A stretch of 5,047 bases of DNA, from positions 1-5,047 of the forward strand of contig JAJXXB010000025.1 of the NCBI GenBank assembly GCA_021781315.1. The letters are read 5' to 3'. Each line of letters begins with the position of its first letter. Positions within the stretch are counted from its first letter, which is position 1. Below, piece after piece: positions 1 through 5,047 of this stretch. The translations under genes and the position numbers were made by a program. The notes under the pieces were generated by a model. The model was not told the DNA's origin and did no database searches. It worked only from the letters and a program-made list of their open reading frames with translations. Source of the stretch: Actinomycetes bacterium. Lineage in GTDB: Bacteria; Actinomycetota; Acidimicrobiia; Acidimicrobiales; RAAP-2.

Positions 1-162
1 GAGGATCTTCAGCGGCGGCCTCTCGACGCCGAGGCGCGCGCGAAAGACCCCGTCCACGTCGATCTCGGTCAGTACGCCGAAGCCCTCGGCGGCGAGCGCG
101 GCGCGCACCGCCGCGTCAACCTCGCTGAGTGGATGGGCAACCGTCGTCGTCAGTTCGCCCAT
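1..162 (-). CDS. DUF302 family protein, 3' end outside the window
   Basis: Only the first 54 residues are present; the gene continues past the left edge. The protein starts MGELTTTVAHPLSEVDAAVR and contains GVLTEIDV (about residues 30-36) followed by RLGVERPPLKIL (43-54). This matches the N-terminal half of DUF302 domains, where a charged amphipathic helix leads into a 'GFGVLTEIDV...LGVE..P.KIL' core. DUF302 proteins are small, of unresolved biochemical role, and often sit near copper, thiosulfate or sulfide genes. No signal peptide or membrane segment is visible, so a cytoplasmic location is likely. The ATG is fixed by an AGGAGGT Shine-Dalgarno site three bases upstream. That site overlaps the stop codon of the preceding DUF2892 gene, only 8 bases away, so the two are one operon and probably translationally coupled. 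Family assignment is confident, function is not. Confidence 0.85.
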   Translation of the reverse strand, partial: MGELTTTVAHPLSEVDAAVRAALAAEGFGVLTEIDVDGVFRARLGVERPPLKIL

Positions 163-165
163 CGG

Positions 166-172
166 ACCTCCT
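166..172 (-). promoter_or_regulatory. Shine-Dalgarno site of the DUF302 gene, overlapping the upstream stop codon
   Basis: The minus strand reads TAG GAGGT CCG ATG: the stop codon of the DUF2892 gene (171-173) shares bases with the AGGAGGT ribosome-binding site. The same AGGAGGTCC block, at the same three-base spacing, precedes the DUF2892 start (372-378). Two matched strong sites suggest similar high translation of both proteins, with terminating ribosomes handing over directly. Confidence 0.75.
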
Positions 173-368
173 AGTGGTGATACGTGCTCATCTTCAGCAC
201 ACGATAGAGCGGGCAGAACCCCGTCGCCGCGGTGAGGGCCAGCACGACGGCGACGATCCACAGGATCACGCCCCCGACGCTCGAGGATCCGACCACGACG
301 GCGAGAACCGCCGACACCACCGCCAGCACGCCGCGCAGCCACCGATCGAGGGTTGCTTCGTTTCTCAT
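171..368 (-). CDS. DUF2892 (YgaP-type) small inner-membrane protein
   Basis: A 65-residue protein beginning MRNEATLDRWLRGVLAVV. It carries the DUF2892 hallmarks: an N-terminal 'N..xLDRxLR' helix start, two hydrophobic segments (about 11-27 and 32-48) and the closing motif TGFCPLYRVL (49-58) with the conserved Cys52. In E. coli YgaP this domain is the membrane anchor C-terminal to a rhodanese; here it stands alone, which is common. Standalone members often sit in sulfide, persulfide or metal-stress operons, but their own activity is not established. The start is set by an AGGAGGT site three bases upstream. It is the first gene of a two-gene operon with the DUF302 gene and has a promoter with a CsoR-type operator directly upstream. 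The tail ends in STYHH, adding two histidines; whether these bind metal is unknown. Confidence 0.85.
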   Translation of the reverse strand: MRNEATLDRWLRGVLAVVSAVLAVVVGSSSVGGVILWIVAVVLALTAATGFCPLYRVLKMSTYHH

Positions 369-391
369 GGGACCTCCTTGTCCGTATCATC

Positions 392-420
392 AGAATACCC
401 CTAGGGGTATCGACGAACAA
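392..420 (-). promoter_or_regulatory. Sigma-70-type promoter of the DUF2892-DUF302 operon
   Basis: On the minus strand TTGTTC (415-420) is a -35 box and TATTCT (392-397) a -10 box, separated by exactly 17 bases. Transcription would start near 385, giving a short leader of about 17 bases that contains the ribosome-binding site at 372-378. The spacer and the first half of the -10 box are filled by the 16-bp operator palindrome, so a bound repressor would occlude RNA polymerase. The start site is inferred from spacing only. Confidence 0.65.
395..410. promoter_or_regulatory. CsoR/CstR-type operator, perfect 16-bp palindrome
   Basis: ATACCCCTAGGGGTAT is perfectly self-complementary over 16 bases and stands out as AT-flanked C4/G4 tracts in GC-rich DNA. 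This layout (ATACCCC, short centre, GGGGTAT) matches the G-tract operators of the CsoR/RcnR/CstR/FrmR repressor family, which are relieved by Cu(I), Ni(II)/Co(II), persulfides or formaldehyde. It overlaps the -10 box and spacer of the DUF2892-DUF302 promoter, as expected for repression. No CsoR-family gene is in the window, so the regulator must be elsewhere. The inducer cannot be read from the operator; the DUF2892/DUF302 cargo makes sulfur species or copper the likeliest choices. Confidence 0.7.
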
Positions 421-443
421 GGGGCGAAGGACTTTGGACCCTG

Positions 444-1523
444 CTAGCGGCTCTCGCGCATTCGTCCGATGACGTCGTCGACGACGCCGCTGGTCGTCGA
501 GTCGCCGCCGAGGTCGAAGGTGCGAATCCCCGCGGCCGCGCCCTCGAGGGTGGCGGCGCGCAGCCGCTCGGCGGCGCGGCGGAAGTCCTCGTCGCCGAGG
601 TGGATCGCCGCGTGGTCGAGCAGCGCGGCCTGGGCCAGCAGCATGGCCATGGGGTTGGCGACGTTCTTGCCCTCCAGCGAGGGCGCGGTGCCGTGGGGCG
701 CCTCGGCCATGGCCACGGTGGGGTGCAGGTTCTCGTCCAGTGACAACAGCACCGACTCGGCCCCGGCGATCGAACCGAAGAGGGCGAGCACCATGTCCGA
801 CAGGCAGTCGCCGTCGCGATTGAGCGAGGGGATGACGAGCGTCTGGTCGTGCACGTCGGTCAAGAGCCCGGCGTAGGTCGCGTCGATGAGAACGGGGTGG
901 TAGGCGACGCCGGGGTGGCGCGCGGCCGCCTCGTCCATCTCCTCCTTGAGCATCCCCTCGTAGGTGGGCGAGACCGTCCACTTGGGTCCGCCGTAGACCA
1001 TGCCGCCCACCTGGGCCGCGGCCTGGAAGGCGTACTCGGCGACGTGGCGACAGACCGAGCGCTCGATGCGCTCGGTGCGCCAGGCGACCTCGCCGACGCC
1101 ACCGGATACGCCCTCGCGGCCCTCGGCCGCGCCGTAGGCGTCACCGACCGCCATGCGGATCACGATGATCGGCTTGGTCGAGGCGACGACCGGGGCCACG
1201 CCGGGGATCCGGCGCCCCGTGCGCACGATGACCGATCCGCCGATCCCCTCGCGCAGCAGCCGATTGGGCGAGCCGACGCTGCCGATCTCGGTGGGGGTGA
1301 CCGTGGCGGCCTTGAGGCCGAGTCCGGTCTCGACCATCGCGGCAGCCGCGTCGCGCACGACGCCGTTGTTCGTCGCGCGCCGGCTCGCCAGCGAGAGGTC
1401 GAAGTGGGTGAAGGCCAGCTCGACGCCGAGCAGTTCGGGGGTCATGACGCGCAGGGACTCCTCGAGGAGTTCCTGACCCGTCTGGTCGCCGTCGCAGACG
1501 ACGATGGTGGGGATGGTGGACAT
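444..1523 (-). CDS. Isocitrate/isopropylmalate dehydrogenase-family protein, probable isocitrate dehydrogenase-like enzyme
   Basis: A 359-residue cytoplasmic oxidoreductase of the beta-decarboxylating dehydrogenase family (Iso_dh fold). By comparison with E. coli IDH, the substrate-site residues are present: S85-P-N87-x3-R91 and R101 (S113, N115, R119, R129), R123 (R153), Y130 (Y160), probably K181, and the metal ligands D214, D239 and D243 (D283, D307, D311). The Ser and Asn point to isocitrate rather than isopropylmalate. The nucleotide loop is HGTAPSLEGK (277-286). Ser282 and Leu283 occupy the positions that are Lys/Tyr in NADP enzymes and Asp/Ile in NAD enzymes, so coenzyme use is open. 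The N-terminal GDGIGPE-like motif is changed to GDQTGQE (12-18). It is shorter than E. coli IDH (416). I chose the ATG giving MSTIPTIV; a GTG at 1536-1538 would add five residues but lacks a ribosome-binding site. The gene follows the VOC gene by 33 bases, probably in one operon. Confidence 0.8.
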   Translation of the reverse strand: MSTIPTIVVCDGDQTGQELLEESLRVMTPELLGVELAFTHFDLSLASRRATNNGVVRDAAAAMVETGLGLKAATVTPTEIGSVGSPNRLLREGIGGSVIVRTGRRIPGVAPVVASTKPIIVIRMAVGDAYGAAEGREGVSGGVGEVAWRTERIERSVCRHVAEYAFQAAAQVGGMVYGGPKWTVSPTYEGMLKEEMDEAAARHPGVAYHPVLIDATYAGLLTDVHDQTLVIPSLNRDGDCLSDMVLALFGSIAGAESVLLSLDENLHPTVAMAEAPHGTAPSLEGKNVANPMAMLLAQAALLDHAAIHLGDEDFRRAAERLRAATLEGAAAGIRTFDLGGDSTTSGVVDDVIGRMRESR

Positions 1524-1546
1524 ACCCCATCTTCTCACATGGGTAT
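1522..1546 (-). promoter_or_regulatory. Possible RNA hairpin over the dehydrogenase start codon
   Basis: ATACCCCAT (1522-1530) and ATGGGTAT (1539-1546) form an inverted repeat with one bulged base and an 8-base loop. In the minus-strand transcript the stem buries the first two bases of the ATG at 1521-1523, and the loop holds the purine-rich GAGAAG, the only Shine-Dalgarno-like sequence nearby, along with the alternative GTG start. This could modulate translation of the dehydrogenase. It could also be chance; no related structure is available for comparison. Confidence 0.3.
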
Positions 1547-1556
1547 CGGAGGAGAA

Positions 1557-2318
1557 CTAGGGCTCGACCCCGGGTCGCATGACGACGAGCACGTTGTGAC
1601 AGATCGGCTCGACGAAGGCGCTGATCGCGCTGCCGGGCACCGCCATCTCCTCGACCAGCACGCTGCCCCCGCCGGCGAGGACGGCCTCGCGCGCGTCGGC
1701 GAGCGAGTCGACGAGGTAGATCGGGTTCCAGTGCGACTGGCCCGCGAGGACCTGGGGCGAGGAGATGCTGGCGAACCACTGCTCGCCGGCCGACAGGACG
1801 CGGAGCCCCGCTTCGGGCTCGAGGAGCGAGTGGCCCGTCAGGTCGCGGTAGTAGCGCGCGGCGGCTTCGGGGTCGGCCGAGACGTGATCGAACCAGCCGG
1901 GCGCGCCGACCTCGTAGAGGGCGCCGAAGCCGGCGAAGTCGCGCGCCTGCCAGAGGCCGTGCACGACCCCGGCCGGGTCCATCAGCAGCGCCATGTGGCC
2001 GAGCTCGAGGATCGGGGTCGCCCCGATGATGACCGAGGCGCCGAGTTGCTCGGCGCGCGCGACGCTCGCGGCGGCGTCCTCGGTCGCGAAGTAGGTGACC
2101 AGGGTGCCCGAGGTCCCGTCCATCTGGCCGAGACCCAGCACCGCGCGGGCGCGGTGCGTGGCGATCGAGTAGTAGCCCGTGTCGGCCTCGCCGTGGCGCC
2201 ACTCCCAGTCGAAGACCCCCGAGAGGAACTCCTTGAACGCCGTGAGCTTCTCGAGCGTCGGGACCATGGCGTCGACCCAGACGGGCATGCCGGGGGCGTG
2301 GGCGTCGATGGTGACCAT
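1557..2318 (-). CDS. Two-domain VOC (glyoxalase/bleomycin-resistance fold) protein, Cfp30B/CFP32-like
   Basis: A 253-residue soluble protein with tandem VOC modules, about residues 12-125 and 138-248. The first has PVWVDAM (12-18), FKEFLSGVFDWEW (28-40), YYSIAT (49-54) and HMALLMDPAGVVHGLWQ (108-124). The second has GWFDHVSADPEAAARYYRDLTGHS (141-164) and HWNPIYLVDSLADA (196-209). The order and the 'DP.G...GLWQ' end of domain one match the actinobacterial family around M. tuberculosis Cfp30B/CFP32 (Rv0577), whose members are usually annotated only as glyoxalase/hydroxylase-like. I cannot identify a complete metal-binding triad, so no reaction is assigned. The ATG at 2316-2318 has AGGA six bases upstream. 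It is the first gene of a likely two-gene unit with the dehydrogenase and diverges from the membrane gene at 2414. Its first nine residues, MVTIDAHAP, closely match those of that divergent neighbour. Confidence 0.85.
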   Translation of the reverse strand: MVTIDAHAPGMPVWVDAMVPTLEKLTAFKEFLSGVFDWEWRHGEADTGYYSIATHRARAVLGLGQMDGTSGTLVTYFATEDAAASVARAEQLGASVIIGATPILELGHMALLMDPAGVVHGLWQARDFAGFGALYEVGAPGWFDHVSADPEAAARYYRDLTGHSLLEPEAGLRVLSAGEQWFASISSPQVLAGQSHWNPIYLVDSLADAREAVLAGGGSVLVEEMAVPGSAISAFVEPICHNVLVVMRPGVEP

Positions 2319-2440
2319 GTCTCATCCTGTCATCGCGGCGCGGGCCCGTCCACCCCCATCCGTGCGCGGGCGTGCGTCGTCCACTACATTGACCCCACGA
2401 GCGAGGGAGGGCCATGGTCGACGTCGACGCGCACGCGCCC
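2292..2440. repeat. Inverted repeat formed by the start regions of two divergent genes
   Basis: Read from each start codon, the first 27 bases of the VOC gene (2318 down to 2292) and of the membrane gene (2414 to 2440) agree at 22 of 27 positions by hand count. They encode MVTIDAHAP and MVDVDAHAP. The arms are separated by the 95-base divergent region 2319-2413. Similarity stops at both ends: the Shine-Dalgarno regions and the following codons differ. It may be a small inverted duplication of a gene start, or convergence. Confidence 0.5.
2385..2411 (+). promoter_or_regulatory. Possible -10 box and Shine-Dalgarno site of the membrane-protein operon
   Basis: TACATT (2385-2390) fits the TAnnnT -10 pattern and would start transcription near 2397. 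The site GGAGGG (2406-2411) then lies close before the ATG at 2414. No convincing -35 box is seen at the right distance. The opposite-strand promoter for the VOC gene must lie in the same 95-base region, but I could not pick one out. Confidence 0.4.
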
Positions 2441-3001
2441 GCGACGCGACCCAAGATCGCCGTCGTGCCCGTGGCCGGTCTGCCCGTCGTCGCGCTGGTC
2501 CTGGCCTTCGAGATCGCGGCGATCCTGGGCAACTGGCGCTGGGGGCTCATCTTCAGCCACGTCGTCGGCGGCGCGCTGTGGACCTCGATCGACCTGTTCG
2601 TGGGTCTCGTCGTCGGGCCGATCCTGGGGCGTCTCTCGATCCCCGCGCGCGTCGAGTTCGTGTCGCGCTTCATGCCCAAGATGGTGATCATCATGCCGAC
2701 CGTCGTGGCGATGAACCTGGGCGCGGGATTCCAGGTGGCCCACCTGCTCGGCAACCTCTCGGTGAACAGCGCGAACCACGCCTGGCTGATCGCCTCGTTC
2801 GTCGTGGTGGGCGTGATGGTCGTGGTCGCCCTCGGGGTGCTCGAGCCCGCCAACATCGCGGTGCTCTTCGAGTTGAACAAGCCCGTGCCCAACGGCGAGC
2901 ACATCGAGCGGTTGATGAAGCGCTTCGTCTACAGCGCGGGGATCCTGGGACTGATGCAGGTGGCGACTCTCATCATCATGACCCGGGTGGCCTCGCGATG
3001 A
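2414..3001 (+). CDS. Multi-helix integral membrane protein, CopD/DUF2269-like, function unknown
   Basis: A 195-residue protein with about five hydrophobic segments: 15-37, 45-70, 88-110, 123-150 and 171-190. The second segment reads GLIFSHVVGGALWTSIDLFV (44-63). A His at the start of a helix followed by small residues and a Trp resembles the 'H..G...W.G' helix of CopD-like and DUF2269-like membrane proteins, in which such a histidine may bind heme or copper. The third segment follows a charged loop, RVEFVSRFMPKM (79-90), and contains NLGAGFQVAH (101-110). No signal peptide is cleaved with any confidence. The ATG is preceded by GGAGGG at close spacing, and there is no other in-frame ATG before Met87. 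Its stop overlaps the next start by 4 bases (ATGA), so the two products probably act together. The family link is tentative; transport, electron transfer and sensing are all possible. Confidence 0.8.
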   Translation: MVDVDAHAPATRPKIAVVPVAGLPVVALVLAFEIAAILGNWRWGLIFSHVVGGALWTSIDLFVGLVVGPILGRLSIPARVEFVSRFMPKMVIIMPTVVAMNLGAGFQVAHLLGNLSVNSANHAWLIASFVVVGVMVVVALGVLEPANIAVLFELNKPVPNGEHIERLMKRFVYSAGILGLMQVATLIIMTRVASR

Positions 3002-3390
3002 GCGAGCGCACCTACCCGCCGGTTCCCTGGCTGACCTCGATCGCGCTGGGCTTCGTGGTGATCGGCGGCATCGTGATGGCGGCCTTCGCGCCGCGCCACC
3101 CGCCGATGGGCGTGGCGACGGCCCTGCTGATCGCGGGGCTTCTCTGCCTCGGCGTGGCCGGGGCGATGATGACGCGCCTCGGGCCCTTCGCGTGGGCGAC
3201 CTTCGCGAAGGTCTTCAAGTGGGCGCTGCTCGCCTACGTCGTCCAGGGCGGGATGATCGAGTTCGTCTTCGTGCGCAACCACACCCGCGGCGCGCCGCTC
3301 GTCGTCGTCACCTTGATGCTCGTCGTCTTCGCCACCAGCGTGCCGACGACGATCGCCTTCACGACCGCGCGCAACGCCGACCTCGACTGA
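2998..3390 (+). CDS. Small four-helix integral membrane protein, function unknown
   Basis: A 130-residue protein starting MSERTYPPVPWLTSIALGFV. Four hydrophobic segments are predicted: about 12-30, 38-58, 73-92 and 99-121. Short loops between them carry RHPPMG (33-38) and RNHTRGAP (93-100), each with a histidine. I do not recognise a named family. The start codon lies within the stop of the upstream membrane gene (ATGA, 2998-3001) and only a weak GGTGG precedes it, so translation is probably coupled to that gene. Coupling, shared strand and similar membrane character suggest two subunits of one complex. The TGA at 3388-3390 directly abuts the stop codon of the convergent acyl-CoA dehydrogenase gene, and no terminator fits between them. 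Confidence 0.8.
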   Translation: MSERTYPPVPWLTSIALGFVVIGGIVMAAFAPRHPPMGVATALLIAGLLCLGVAGAMMTRLGPFAWATFAKVFKWALLAYVVQGGMIEFVFVRNHTRGAPLVVVTLMLVVFATSVPTTIAFTTARNADLD

Positions 3391-4581
<1,191 letters not shown>

Positions 4582-4589
4582 CGTTGTCG

Positions 4590-4595
4590 CCTCCC
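4590..4595 (-). promoter_or_regulatory. Shine-Dalgarno site deciding the acyl-CoA dehydrogenase start
   Basis: GGGAGG on the minus strand, 8 bases before the ATG at 4579-4581. It selects this start over more upstream in-frame codons, which would extend the protein by about a hundred non-homologous residues across the divergent gene. A TAnnnT element, TACCGT (4601-4606), lies just upstream but is too close to the site to be a convincing -10 box. Confidence 0.65.
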
Positions 4596-4641
4596 AGGCC
4601 ACGGTACTCCCGACGCCGAACCTCTCGGCGGCGGGCCTCGG

Positions 4642-4647
4642 TAGTGT
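4642..4647 (+). promoter_or_regulatory. Probable -10 box of a leaderless amidase transcript
   Basis: TAGTGT fits the TAnnnT -10 pattern and ends exactly six bases before the ATG at 4654, so transcription would begin at or next to the A of the start codon. No Shine-Dalgarno sequence lies in the preceding 20 bases. Leaderless mRNAs with this geometry are common in actinobacteria. No -35 box is evident, which is also usual for such promoters. Confidence 0.55.
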
Positions 4648-4653
4648 GTCGCC

Positions 4654-5047
4654 ATGACAGATCCCCACGCGCCGAGCGCCGATCTCGCCTACTTGAGCGT
4701 CGCCGAGATCGAGGGACGCCTCGCCGCGGGCACGCTCACCTCGGTGGCCCTGGTCACGGCCCTGCTCGAACGCATCGCCGCGATCGATTCCCCCGACTCG
4801 ACGGTTGGCCTGCGCGCGATCGCCGCGCTCTCCTCGGACGCGCTCGCGGTGGCCGCCGAGCGCGACGCGGAGCGGCGCGAGGGTCGCCTGCGCGGACCCC
4901 TGCACGGGATCCCGGTCGTCATCAAGGACAACGTCGAGGCCATCGGACTGCCCGGCACCGCCGGCTCGACCGCCCTCGCGGGTCGACCGGCGCGCGAGGC
5001 CCCGCTGGTGACGCGCCTGCGCGAGGCCGGCGCGATCCTGCTGGCGA
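4654..5047 (+). CDS. Amidase-signature family hydrolase, 3' end outside the window
   Basis: The first 131 codons of a gene that runs past the right edge; family members are usually 450-520 residues. The N-terminal helices (LAYLSVAEIEGRLAAGTLTS, 11-30, then VALVTALLERIAAID) are typical of amidase-signature enzymes. They are followed by GRLRGPLHGIPVVIKDNV (77-94), in which Lys91 is the catalytic lysine of the Ser-cisSer-Lys triad, and GLPGTAGSTALAG (98-110). The two catalytic serines would lie beyond the window. These enzymes hydrolyse an amide to a carboxylate and ammonia in the cytoplasm; substrates vary widely. 'LPGTAGS' rather than the 'TTC.S' usual for GatA argues for a general amidase rather than the Glu-tRNA amidotransferase subunit. 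The gene diverges from the acyl-CoA dehydrogenase across 72 bases and appears leaderless. Confidence 0.88.
   Translation, partial: MTDPHAPSADLAYLSVAEIEGRLAAGTLTSVALVTALLERIAAIDSPDSTVGLRAIAALSSDALAVAAERDAERREGRLRGPLHGIPVVIKDNVEAIGLPGTAGSTALAGRPAREAPLVTRLREAGAILLA

Noticed and set aside
421..443. Possible terminator between the dehydrogenase stop and the DUF2892 promoter
   Set aside because: I found no stable hairpin followed by a T-rich run on the minus strand. The only strong symmetry nearby is the operator palindrome, which sits within a promoter.
2138..2157. 9-bp perfect inverted repeat with a 2-base loop inside the VOC gene
   Set aside because: It lies mid-gene over alternating Arg/Ala codons (HRARAV), where GC-rich codons give such symmetry by chance. 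A 2-base loop is poor for an RNA hairpin and there is no T-tract.
2319..2413. Minus-strand promoter for the VOC gene
   Set aside because: A promoter must exist in or near this region, but no -10/-35 pair with acceptable spacing could be picked out by eye, so none is annotated.
849..2687. A very long open frame (about 600 codons) on the plus strand, antisense to the dehydrogenase and VOC genes
   Set aside because: Its translation is low-complexity (Arg/Gly/Asp/Ala/His-rich) with no domain motifs, and it is the mirror of two well-supported genes. High GC makes stop codons rare in all frames.
1141..2904. Long minus-strand open frame spanning the VOC gene, the divergent region and the membrane gene
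   Set aside because: It is out of frame with the recognised VOC and dehydrogenase proteins and antisense to the membrane protein, with Arg-rich composition typical of GC-rich shadow frames.
4582..4905. Upstream extension of the acyl-CoA dehydrogenase frame by about 108 residues
   Set aside because: The extension is not acyl-CoA dehydrogenase-like and is antisense to the amidase N terminus. The ATG at 4579-4581 has a good ribosome-binding site.

Overview
The window is dense, GC-rich bacterial DNA (roughly 70% G+C by eye). The high GC, the G/C-ending codons, a two-domain glyoxalase resembling the mycobacterial Cfp30B/CFP32 family, a FadE-like acyl-CoA dehydrogenase and a probable leaderless promoter all suggest an actinobacterium. 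An Acidimicrobiia-type lineage is a guess; there is no rRNA or marker gene to confirm it. Eight protein genes are visible, the first and last cut by the window edges. I see no tRNA, rRNA, CRISPR array, transposase or integrase, and no stretch over 300 bases without a gene.

Left part (1-420, minus strand): a two-gene operon encodes a 65-residue DUF2892 (YgaP-type) membrane protein, then a DUF302 protein that runs off the left edge. Both genes have near-identical strong Shine-Dalgarno sites. A perfect 16-bp palindrome, ATACCCCTAGGGGTAT, lies across the spacer and -10 box of a good promoter upstream. This is the G-tract type of operator used by CsoR/CstR-family repressors, so the pair is probably induced by copper(I), reactive sulfur or a related signal. 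The regulator itself is not in the window.

Middle left (444-2318, minus strand): a two-domain VOC (glyoxalase/bleomycin-resistance fold) protein is followed 33 bases later by a divergent isocitrate/isopropylmalate dehydrogenase-family enzyme. The latter keeps the isocitrate-binding residues but has unusual coenzyme-site residues. The two are probably cotranscribed from the 95-base divergent region 2319-2413.

Middle right (2414-3390, plus strand): two membrane proteins overlap by 4 bases (ATGA) and are presumably translationally coupled. The first resembles CopD/DUF2269-like multi-helix proteins with a histidine at the start of a helix; the second has four predicted helices. Their function is unknown. 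This pair ends exactly where the convergent acyl-CoA dehydrogenase gene ends, with no intergenic base.

Right part (3391-5047): a FadE-type acyl-CoA dehydrogenase (minus) and an amidase-signature enzyme (plus, cut by the right edge) diverge from a 72-base region. The amidase start is placed as expected for a leaderless transcript. Most of these genes look like ordinary catabolic or housekeeping genes. The parts most worth a second look are the operator-controlled DUF2892-DUF302 pair, the unassigned membrane gene pair with its divergent VOC neighbour, and the atypical dehydrogenase.
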